Assembly (NCBI GenBank): GCA_035268985.1
Contig: DATFJV010000106.1
Location: forward strand, 1-5,864
Direction of reading: 5' to 3'
Source of the DNA: JAAYHV01 sp035268985
Lineage (GTDB): Bacteria > Bacillota > Clostridia > Peptostreptococcales > Anaerovoracaceae
Length of the DNA: 5,864 bases
Shown: piece after piece, positions 1 to 5,804 of the stretch
How the letters are laid out: the number at the start of each line of letters is the position of its first letter
How positions within the stretch are numbered: position 1 is the first letter of the stretch
Program-made: the position numbers and the translations under genes
Notes under the pieces: generated by a model
The model's database searches: none
Told to the model about the DNA's origin: nothing
Seen by the model: only the letters and a program-made list of their open reading frames with translations

Positions 1-218
1 AAGATACCAGCTTCTAGGTATTTCCATTTGTAACCGTGAGCTATTGCTACGATTGAAGCAAATATTGCGGAAACGATTAGTGGAATATGTACTTCTAAAT
101 ATCCACAAGCAAAAGCATCTCCAAACAATTGTCCTAAGATGTTTAATGCGTACATTAAGTTGATAATAGTTACTACAATAGTAATTATCGACCAACTCAT
201 AGGAATTTTCTTACCCAT
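1..218 (-). CDS. nhaC: NhaC-family Na+/H+ antiporter, N-terminal part (cut by window edge)
   Basis: Only the first 72 codons plus two bases are present; the gene continues past position 1, and the family is usually about 450-520 residues. The visible part begins MGKKIPMSW, followed by a hydrophobic helix at about residues 9-33. A short loop carries the HIPL motif (44-47), a second helix spans about 45-61, and the sequence then reads HGYKWKYLEAGI (61-72). The HIPL-helix-GYKW-(I/L)E-GI pattern is what I recognise from NhaC N-termini. Family role: a cytoplasmic-membrane Na+/H+ exchanger for sodium extrusion and pH homeostasis. The ATG at 218 is supported by AGGAGG at 230-225, six bases upstream; Met7 is a less likely start. 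It is transcribed divergently from dnaE and has its own strong promoter. Substrate preference (Na+/H+ versus, for example, malate-lactate exchange in relatives) cannot be judged from this fragment. Confidence 0.8.
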   Translation of the reverse strand, partial: MGKKIPMSWSIITIVVTIINLMYALNILGQLFGDAFACGYLEVHIPLIVSAIFASIVAIAHGYKWKYLEAGI

Positions 219-258
219 ATAAGTCCTCCTTTAAATAATGTAATAAATAAATAATAAT

Positions 259-272
259 AAGTTTGCAAGCTT
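259..272. promoter_or_regulatory. Near-palindrome in nhaC leader, possible operator
   Basis: AAGTTTGCAAGCTT is a 14-bp dyad that departs from perfect symmetry at one position per arm. It lies about 12-26 bases downstream of the predicted nhaC start site, where repressors often bind. As RNA the central loop would be only two bases, so a DNA-binding role is more plausible than a hairpin. A 14-bp imperfect dyad in AT-rich DNA can arise by chance, so function is uncertain. Confidence 0.25.
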
Positions 273-290
273 AAAAAACTTGACTACTTA

Positions 291-319
291 ATTATAAAAG
301 ATGATTGATGAAATGTCAA
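291..319 (-). promoter_or_regulatory. Perfect-consensus sigma-A promoter for nhaC
   Basis: On the minus strand TTGACA (319-314) is separated by exactly 17 bases from TATAAT (296-291), matching the housekeeping consensus at all 12 positions and at optimal spacing. The predicted transcription start is about 285-284, giving a leader of about 66 nt before the nhaC ATG at 218. A promoter this strong in front of a sodium antiporter suggests either high constitutive expression or control by a repressor or in the leader. Confidence 0.85.
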
Positions 320-359
320 CGGCTTGTAAGCAAATTGTGTGTATACTGTGAAAAATAAA

Positions 360-375
360 ATTAAGAATTCTTAAT
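360..375. promoter_or_regulatory. 16-bp perfect palindrome, possible operator
   Basis: ATTAAGAATTCTTAAT is a perfect, uninterrupted 16-bp palindrome. It sits about 40 bp upstream of the nhaC -35 box and about 95 bp upstream of the dnaE -10 box. A gapless dyad cannot form a useful RNA hairpin, so if functional it is a protein-binding site. It is entirely A/T apart from the central GAATTC, which raises the chance expectation. I cannot assign a regulator. Confidence 0.3.
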
Positions 376-400
376 AAATCCCCGCTTTCCAACGGTTAAT

Positions 401-435
401 AAAAAACTTGTATTTAAAAAAATACAAGTTTTTTT
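401..435. terminator. 15-bp A/T-rich hairpin with T tracts on both strands, bidirectional terminator-like
   Basis: The left arm 401-415 (AAAAAACTTGTATTT) is exactly complementary to the right arm 420-434, around an AAAA loop at 416-419. The right arm ends in seven Ts, and because the left arm starts with six As the complementary strand also gives a U tract. This is the shape of a bidirectional intrinsic terminator, although each arm has only two G/C bases (the CTTG core contributes C and G), so the stem is weak. No gene visible in the window converges on it: nhaC runs away to the left and dnaE starts to the right. It may insulate the two genes, be a relic of a lost upstream gene, or be a DNA-level operator. 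Confidence 0.5.
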
Positions 436-467
436 GTTAAAATTTACATAATTAATTAGCAGCGGTT

Positions 468-478
468 TATGATATAAT
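468..478 (+). promoter_or_regulatory. Extended -10 promoter for dnaE operon
   Basis: TATGA followed directly by TATAAT (473-478) gives a perfect -10 hexamer with the TRTGN extension used by Gram-positive sigma-A. No good -35 lies 16-18 bp upstream; the best TTGACA-like hexamer, TTTACA at 443-448, is 24 bp away and too far. The predicted start is about 485, giving a short leader of about 25 nt to the ATG at 511. The hairpin at 401-434 lies wholly upstream, so it would not be in this transcript. Confidence 0.7.
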
Positions 479-497
479 ATTTATAAATAGTTAGAAG

Positions 498-503
498 AAA
501 GGG
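498..503 (+). promoter_or_regulatory. SD site that decides the dnaE start
   Basis: AAAGGG ends seven bases before the ATG at 511 but only one base before the upstream in-frame ATG at 505. Normal SD spacing therefore selects 511. The resulting protein starts MTFTHLHVH, placing the PHP metal-binding HxH at residues 7 and 9, as is usual in the family. Confidence 0.75.
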
Positions 504-510
504 AATGTTC

Positions 511-3500
511 ATGACTTTTACACATTTGCACGTACATACGGAATATAGTCTCTTGGATGGAGCGGCTAGAATAGTTAAATTAGTAACCCAAGCAAAAGAA
601 CTGGGGATGCAGTCCTTAGCCATAACCGATCATGGCGTTATGTTTGGTGTTATAGATTTCTATAAGGAATGTCAAAAGCAAGGTATAAAACCAATTATAG
701 GTTGTGAAGTATATACAGCGGCTAGAACTTTAGAAGATAAAAATTCCGATTATGATAGAAGAAATGGGCATTTAATATTACTAGCAAAGAATCAGGAAGG
801 ATATAAAAATCTTGTAAAAATAGTATCCACAGGATACACAAAGGGCTTTTATTTTAAACCAAGAATAGATAAGCATTTATTAAGAAATTATAATGAAGGT
901 ATAATTGCTTTATCTGGATGTTTGGCAGGCGAAATTCAATACCGCTTGTTAAATGAGGATTATGAAGGGGCAAAAAAAGAAGCGGAGGAGCTTTTAGATA
1001 TATTTGGTAAGAATAATTTCTTTTTGGAAATTCAAGATCAAGGATTAGAGGAAGAAAGAAAGATTAACCCAAAGTTAAAAAAACTTTCGGAAGAACTAAA
1101 TATACCTTTGGTTGCAACAAATGATGTACATTATGTAAAGCAAATGGATGCAGAGGCCCATGACGTATTATTAGCAATACAAACGGCAACAACAATAGAT
1201 GATGAAAAGCGTATGAGATTTCCAAATGATCAATTTTATCTTAAAAGTGAAGATGAAATGAGGAAAATATTTTCAGGCTATCCTAATGCTTGTGATATTA
1301 CTCAAGATATTGCAGATAGGTGCAATGTGGAATTTGAGTTTGGGGAATATCATTTACCAGAATATTTACCGCCGGAGGGTTATGAAAATAAAAAGTACCT
1401 TAGAGACCTTTGCTATAAAGGATTAAATGAAAGATACAAAGAAAATGATATTGAAAATAAAAAATTAAAGGATAGGCTGGAGTATGAACTAAATGTAATT
1501 GAGTCCATGGGATATGTGGAATATTTCTTGATTGTATGGGATTTTATTGATTATGCAAAGGGAAATGGAATTATGGTTGGCCCTGGTAGAGGTTCTGCTG
1601 CTGGAAGTTTGGTTGCATACTGTTTAAAAATAACTGATATTGACCCCATCAAATATAACTTAATATTTGAAAGATTCTTGAATCCAGAAAGAGTTAGTAT
1701 GCCAGATATTGATATAGACTTTTGTATTCAAAGAAGGCAAGAAGTTATAGATTATGTGATCGACAAATATGGAGAAGAGAGAGTATCTCAAATAGTAACA
1801 TTTGGGACGATGAAGGCGAAACAAGCAATTAGGGATGTGGGAAGAGCATTAAATGCCACATATGCTGAGGCAGATTCCATAGCAAAGGCTATACCAAATG
1901 AGCTCAAAATGACCATTACAAAGGCGTTGGAGGTTAACCCTGAATTAAAGGATAGGTATGATAACGATTTTAACGTTAAAAAAATTATTGACATGGCATT
2001 GGCTTTAGAAGGATTACCTAGACATGCGTCGACTCATGCAGCAGGTATAGTAATAAGTAGTGTCCCAATAGATGAGTATGTCCCATTGTATTCTTCCGAT
2101 AAGGGAATTTCCACTCAGTTCAACATGACTACTGTTGAAGAGTTAGGACTACTTAAAATGGATTTTTTGGGACTAAGGAATCTTACTGTAATAAGGGATG
2201 CCTTATCCCTTATAAAGGAAAAATACAATGTGGATATAGATTTTTCAAATATGGATTATGATGATTCTAACGTATATAATATGATAGCAGAGGGCAATAC
2301 TTTAGGGGTTTTTCAATTGGAGAGCGAAGGAATGACCCAATTTATGAAAAATTTAAAGCCAACTTGTTTTGAAGATATAGTAGCGGGTATATCTTTGTAT
2401 AGGCCAGGTCCTATGGACTCTATTCCTAGATATATTGAGAATAAAAAGAATAAAAATAGAATAAAATACGCAGATAAATCTTTAGAATCTATATTAGATG
2501 TCACATATGGATGTTTAGTATATCAAGAACAAGTTATGCAAATTGTTAGGGAGCTTGGAGGATATTCCTTCGGTAGATCTGATTTGGTTAGAAGAGCCAT
2601 GAGTAAGAAAAAAATGGATGTAATGCTAAAGGAAAAGGAATATTTTATAAATGGTAAAAAAGATGAGCTTGGCAACGAAGAAATTAAAGGATGTGTAGCT
2701 AATGGTGTGCCTAAAAAAGCAGCTGAAGAAATATTCGAAGATATGGTTAGTTTTGCGGAGTATGCATTTAATAAGTCACATGCCGCAGCTTATGCTGTAA
2801 TCGCATATGAGACTGCCTATTTAAAACATTATTATCCTGTGGAATTTATGGCAGCATTAATAACAAGTGTTATGGGTGAACCTAAACAAATGCCAAAGTA
2901 TATTAGAAATTGTATCGATATGGGAATAGAAGTATTACCTCCATCTGCTAGCAATAGTTACAAAATGTTTTCTGTGGAAGATGGTAAAATAAGATTTGGT
3001 TTAATGGGCGTTAAAAATGTTGGAAAAGGTATAGCAGAAGCAATAATTGAGGCGAGGGAAAAAAGTGGTTTACCTAAAGACATAAACCAATTCGTCGATA
3101 ATATCAAAGTAAGTGAACTAAACAAAAAAGCCATTGAAAGTCTTATAAAAGCAGGAGCATTAGATTGTATTAACGACAATAGAGCAGCCCATTATGCAGT
3201 TTTTGAAAGTGCAGTTGAATCTGCTCAACAAAGAGCTAAAAAGAATATTAGTGGCCAAATATCGCTTTTTCAAATCAATTCGGATGTTATGGAAGAAGCC
3301 AGTATTAATACTAAATTACCAGATGTTAACAACTTTAGCAAAAATCAATTGCTACAAATGGAAAAAGAAATGTTAGGTGTATATTTATCTGGTCATCCTT
3401 TAGACCAGTTTAAAACATTAATAGAAAGCAATATTTCTCACAAATCCATAGATTTAGAAGAAGACAATAATTATAAAATGCATGACGGGATGAAAGTCAT

Positions 3501-3996
3501 AATGGCAGGAAATATTACTAATGTAAGGAAGATGCTCACCAAGAAAAACACACAAATGGCATTTGTTAAAATGGAAGACTATTATGGTGAATTTGAATTA
3601 ATAGTATTTCCTAAAATATATGAAAGGGTAAGAGAACTATTAAAGGAAGATAATATAGTAGGAATAGCAGGTGCACTTAGCGTTAAAGAAGATGAGGCAC
3701 CCAAAATTATTGTAGATAAAATGACAGAAATAGCTGCTATAAGAAGTTTAGCGGGGCTAAAGGAAAAAAAGCCGCTAAAAATAAGAATCGATAAGGATAA
3801 ATTTGGTAGTGATTTAGAGTCATGTATGAGAAAAATATACAATATAATAAGTAGATTTCCTGGAGATAAAAATGTATACATTTATTTACCGGAGGGGAAA
3901 ATAATAAAAGCTGATAGTTGTTTATGTGTCAATGAAGATCCATTATTGGCTATGGAACTAAAAGAGTATTTAGGCGAGACTAACGTTAAGTATTAA
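511..3996 (+). CDS. dnaE: DNA polymerase III alpha subunit (C-family replicative polymerase)
   Basis: 1161 residues from the ATG at 511 (1163 from 505), uninterrupted and full length. It synthesises DNA at the replication fork; in PolC-containing Firmicutes, DnaE typically extends RNA primers before hand-off to PolC. The PHP domain (about 4-270) has all expected metal ligands: H7, H9, D16, H41, E66, H87, C137, D205, H207. The palm carries GPGRGSAAGS (357-366), catalytic D401 and D403 in PDIDIDF (398-404), and the third aspartate D551 in MDFLGL. Fingers motifs include RHASTHAAG (504-512), VFQLESEGM (600-608), YRPGPMD (630-636) and YQEQVM (671-676). Helix-hairpin-helix segments lie near 832-845 and 871-885, and QISLF (916-920) fits a sliding-clamp binding motif. 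An OB fold spans about 995-1070, followed by a C-terminal domain to 1161. It is first in a likely operon; its stop codon overlaps the pfkA SD. Confidence 0.97.
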   Translation: MTFTHLHVHTEYSLLDGAARIVKLVTQAKELGMQSLAITDHGVMFGVIDFYKECQKQGIKPIIGCEVYTAARTLEDKNSDYDRRNGHLILLAKNQEGYKNLVKIVSTGYTKGFYFKPRIDKHLLRNYNEGIIALSGCLAGEIQYRLLNEDYEGAKKEAEELLDIFGKNNFFLEIQDQGLEEERKINPKLKKLSEELNIPLVATNDVHYVKQMDAEAHDVLLAIQTATTIDDEKRMRFPNDQFYLKSEDEMRKIFSGYPNACDITQDIADRCNVEFEFGEYHLPEYLPPEGYENKKYLRDLCYKGLNERYKENDIENKKLKDRLEYELNVIESMGYVEYFLIVWDFIDYAKGNGIMVGPGRGSAAGSLVAYCLKITDIDPIKYNLIFERFLNPERVSMPDIDIDFCIQRRQEVIDYVIDKYGEERVSQIVTFGTMKAKQAIRDVGRALNATYAEADSIAKAIPNELKMTITKALEVNPELKDRYDNDFNVKKIIDMALALEGLPRHASTHAAGIVISSVPIDEYVPLYSSDKGISTQFNMTTVEELGLLKMDFLGLRNLTVIRDALSLIKEKYNVDIDFSNMDYDDSNVYNMIAEGNTLGVFQLESEGMTQFMKNLKPTCFEDIVAGISLYRPGPMDSIPRYIENKKNKNRIKYADKSLESILDVTYGCLVYQEQVMQIVRELGGYSFGRSDLVRRAMSKKKMDVMLKEKEYFINGKKDELGNEEIKGCVANGVPKKAAEEIFEDMVSFAEYAFNKSHAAAYAVIAYETAYLKHYYPVEFMAALITSVMGEPKQMPKYIRNCIDMGIEVLPPSASNSYKMFSVEDGKIRFGLMGVKNVGKGIAEAIIEAREKSGLPKDINQFVDNIKVSELNKKAIESLIKAGALDCINDNRAAHYAVFESAVESAQQRAKKNISGQISLFQINSDVMEEASINTKLPDVNNFSKNQLLQMEKEMLGVYLSGHPLDQFKTLIESNISHKSIDLEEDNNYKMHDGMKVIMAGNITNVRKMLTKKNTQMAFVKMEDYYGEFELIVFPKIYERVRELLKEDNIVGIAGALSVKEDEAPKIIVDKMTEIAAIRSLAGLKEKKPLKIRIDKDKFGSDLESCMRKIYNIISRFPGDKNVYIYLPEGKIIKADSCLCVNEDPLLAMELKEYLGETNVKY
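2191..2213. repeat. Perfect 9-bp inverted repeat inside dnaE
   Basis: ATAAGGGAT (2191-2199) and its exact complement ATCCCTTAT (2205-2213) flank a five-base loop, forming a clean stem-loop in the dnaE mRNA. It lies about 30 bases downstream of the codon for catalytic D551. No T tract follows, so it is not a terminator. It may be a coincidence of the coding sequence or an mRNA structure affecting translation or decay. Confidence 0.35.
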
Positions 3997-4008
3997 AGGG
4001 AGGACGTT

Positions 4009-4971
4009 ATGAGGAAAATAGGTGTACTAACAAGTGGTGGAGATTCCCCAGGAATGAATGCAGCCGTAAGAGCTGTTGTTAGATGTAGCATAAACGAGGG
4101 CTGTGAGGTATATGGAATATATAGAGGATTTGCTGGATTAATTGACGGTGAAATTGAAAAAATGGATAGAGTATCTGTTGCAGATATTTTGCAAAGAGGC
4201 GGAACTATTTTAAAAACTGCAAGAAGTGATAGGTTCTTAACTGAAGATGGACAAACTAGAGCTATTAATATGCTAAAAACCTTTGGTATAGACAGTTTAG
4301 TAATAATTGGAGGCGATGGTTCCTTAAGGGGCGGAGCTGAATTGACAAGACAAGGTGTTGCCGTAATGGGAATACCTGGAACAATAGATAATGATTTGGC
4401 CTATACTGATTATACGATAGGATTTGATACAGCAGTTAATACAGTATTAGATGCGATAACGAAGATTAGAGATACATCATCTGCCCATGAAAGGACTACT
4501 ATAATAGAAGTTATGGGCAGAAACTGCGGTGATATAGCACTTTATTCTGGATTAGGTGGTGGTGCAGAATATGTACTAATACCAGAAGTTGAATCTGATT
4601 TTACCAACGTATGTAAAAAAGTAGTTCAAGGAGTTAACAGGGGGAAACAACACAGTATAATTATTAAAGCCGAAGGATATCACATGGAATCAGATGCTCT
4701 TGTAAAGGGCATCAGCGAAGTTACAGGAAGAGAAACTAAATTGGTAGTCCTTTCATACTTACAAAGGGGAGGTTCTCCCACACTAAGAGATAGACAAATC
4801 GCAACTTTATGCGGTGCAAAGGCTGTAGAATTGCTAATGGAAAATTCTAGTAGCAAAGCCATCGGTGTAGTTGGGGATAAAATAATGGAATTTGATTTAA
4901 TTGGTGCATTGGAGCAAAAGCAAGAGATAGATATGGAAATGTATGAATTGGTAGATATCTTAAGTAGATAA
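4009..4971 (+). CDS. pfkA: ATP-dependent 6-phosphofructokinase
   Basis: 320 residues, the normal size of bacterial PfkA. It phosphorylates fructose 6-phosphate to fructose 1,6-bisphosphate in the cytoplasm, the committed step of glycolysis, and usually acts as an allosteric tetramer. ATP site: SGGDSPG (9-15) with G11, R72, and GGDGS (101-105) with Mg-binding D103. Glycines at 104 and 124 mark ATP rather than PPi as donor. Catalysis and F6P binding: TIDND (125-129) with base D127, R162, MGR (169-171) and E222. QRGGSP (252-257) is the usual signature. Allosteric ADP/PEP-site residues R21, R25, R154, E187, R211 and K213 are all present, so feedback control is likely retained. At the F6P-phosphate site the usual R243 and H249 are K244 and Y250 here (one-residue insertion). 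The SD AAAGGGAGG (3995-4003) overlaps the dnaE stop; the gap is 12 nt. No pyruvate kinase gene follows, unlike in many Firmicutes. Confidence 0.97.
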   Translation: MRKIGVLTSGGDSPGMNAAVRAVVRCSINEGCEVYGIYRGFAGLIDGEIEKMDRVSVADILQRGGTILKTARSDRFLTEDGQTRAINMLKTFGIDSLVIIGGDGSLRGGAELTRQGVAVMGIPGTIDNDLAYTDYTIGFDTAVNTVLDAITKIRDTSSAHERTTIIEVMGRNCGDIALYSGLGGGAEYVLIPEVESDFTNVCKKVVQGVNRGKQHSIIIKAEGYHMESDALVKGISEVTGRETKLVVLSYLQRGGSPTLRDRQIATLCGAKAVELLMENSSSKAIGVVGDKIMEFDLIGALEQKQEIDMEMYELVDILSR

Positions 4972-4996
4972 GATAAGAAAAGGAGAATATTAAATA

Positions 4997-5527
4997 ATGA
5001 AGACTTTAGTTGTTTATACATCGAAAAGGGGGAGTACTGAAAAGTACGCAAAATGGATAGGACAAGAGCTTAGTTGCGATGTCGTTCCTTTTAGTAAGGA
5101 TTTTTTACCTAAGATGAAAGACTATGATAAAATTATATACGGAGGATGGGTTAGAGGCGGCGGTATAGTCGGTCTAGAAATAATAAAGAAGAATTTCAAA
5201 CTTTTTGAAGAAAAGAAATTAATTGTATTTGCAGTTGGATTAAGTATAGATAATAAAGACAACTATATGCAGCTTAGGGATATTAATTTCAAGTCGCCCC
5301 TTAATCTTATACCACTGTATGTTTTACCAGGAGCTTTCATTCCTAATAAGGTAAAAGGCTCAGATAAAGTGATTATCAGCGTGTTAAAAAAGATTGTTGG
5401 AAGCAAGAAAAATAAAGGTGAAGAAAATTCTGAACAAGAAAAAATGGTTGAAAATCTTGAAAACGGAGTCGATTTAGTGGATAAAAAATACATAGATGAA
5501 ATAGTTTTAGCTGCTCGGAATTTATAG
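4997..5527 (+). CDS. Flavodoxin-domain protein, HemG-like (Flavodoxin_5 type)
   Basis: 176 residues, about the size of HemG-like flavodoxins. The N-terminus MKTLVVYTSKRGSTEKYA has the beta-strand then T-S-x-x-G-x-T loop (8-14) that binds the FMN phosphate. YDKIIYGGWVRGGGI (about 43-57) fits the next strand and FMN-ring loop. The later YVLPGAF plus a helical basic stretch resembles the IAGA region of E. coli protoporphyrinogen oxidase HemG. The tail from about residue 135 is charged (SKKNKGEENSEQEK), then forms a final helix ending AARNL. Probably a cytoplasmic FMN redox protein. A true heme-pathway role is doubtful because no heme genes are nearby and the motif match is only to the superfamily. 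The start is supported by AAAAGGAG at 4978-4985, with a rather long 11-nt spacer. It lies 25 nt after pfkA with no terminator, so it is likely cotranscribed. Confidence 0.8.
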   Translation: MKTLVVYTSKRGSTEKYAKWIGQELSCDVVPFSKDFLPKMKDYDKIIYGGWVRGGGIVGLEIIKKNFKLFEEKKLIVFAVGLSIDNKDNYMQLRDINFKSPLNLIPLYVLPGAFIPNKVKGSDKVIISVLKKIVGSKKNKGEENSEQEKMVENLENGVDLVDKKYIDEIVLAARNL

Positions 5528-5582
5528 GCTAGAATTAATAAGGAAGTTTAATATAACTAGAGTTGATATAATCGAGGGAATA

Positions 5583-5804
5583 ATGGATAAGAGAATTATA
5601 GCGCCAGTAGTAGTAGCAATAATATTGGTATTGATACAAATAGGATATGCTTATTTAATCTTAGGAGGACGGTTTTTACCGTTTGCGTGGGAATTAATAA
5701 TTGAAGCCGTTTTTTTAGGACTAATAGGCACAACTATATATGAGTTAATTCAAAGAATAAAGGAAATAAGGAGTGGTGAAGAAGATGATCTTAGTAAGTA
5801 CTGA
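5583..5804 (+). CDS. Small two-helix membrane protein of unknown function
   Basis: 73 residues. MDKR is followed by a hydrophobic helix at about 5-28, a short loop with GGRFLPF (28-34), a second helix at about 36-57, and a charged tail RIKEIRSGEEDDLSKY (58-73). Positive charges at the N-terminus and after helix 2 predict both ends inside the cytoplasm. No signal-peptide cleavage site is evident. I recall similar small clostridial proteins ending in a GEEDDLSKY-type tail next to YbjQ-family genes, but I know no function for them. The start is supported by GAGGG (5574-5578), four bases before the ATG. The gap from the flavodoxin gene is 55 nt. The last 20 nt overlap the start of the next gene, so the two are probably translationally coupled. 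Confidence 0.75.
   Translation: MDKRIIAPVVVAIILVLIQIGYAYLILGGRFLPFAWELIIEAVFLGLIGTTIYELIQRIKEIRSGEEDDLSKY

Noticed and set aside
324..347. TTGTAA...TATACT as a plus-strand promoter that could feed the 401-434 hairpin
   Set aside because: The spacer is only 12 bp and there is no TGN extension. The region to 400 holds no reading frame longer than a few codons.
3747..3779. 8-bp inverted repeat TTTAGCGG / CCGCTAAA near the 3' end of dnaE
   Set aside because: The loop is 17 nt and no T tract follows on either strand. It is within chance expectation and inside conserved coding sequence.
3582..3881. 99-residue minus-strand open frame within dnaE
   Set aside because: It is antisense to the conserved OB-fold and C-terminal region of dnaE; its apparent hydrophobicity comes from reading Lys/Glu/Ile codons backwards. 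The other minus-strand frames inside dnaE and the flavodoxin gene, and the short plus-strand frame at 3194-3376, were rejected as shadows too.
4342..4370. TTGACA in pfkA as an internal promoter
   Set aside because: No acceptable -10 lies at 16-18 bp; the best is TAATGG. It encodes conserved PfkA residues and is explained by coding sequence.
4680..5051. 123-residue minus-strand open frame over the end of pfkA
   Set aside because: It is antisense to clearly coding pfkA and the start of the flavodoxin gene, shows no recognisable motif, and its composition is that of a complementary-strand shadow.
5773..5784. In-frame GTG codons as an earlier start for the YbjQ-family gene
   Set aside because: They overlap or nearly touch the AAGGAG SD site, and the family N-terminus aligns with the ATG at 5785.
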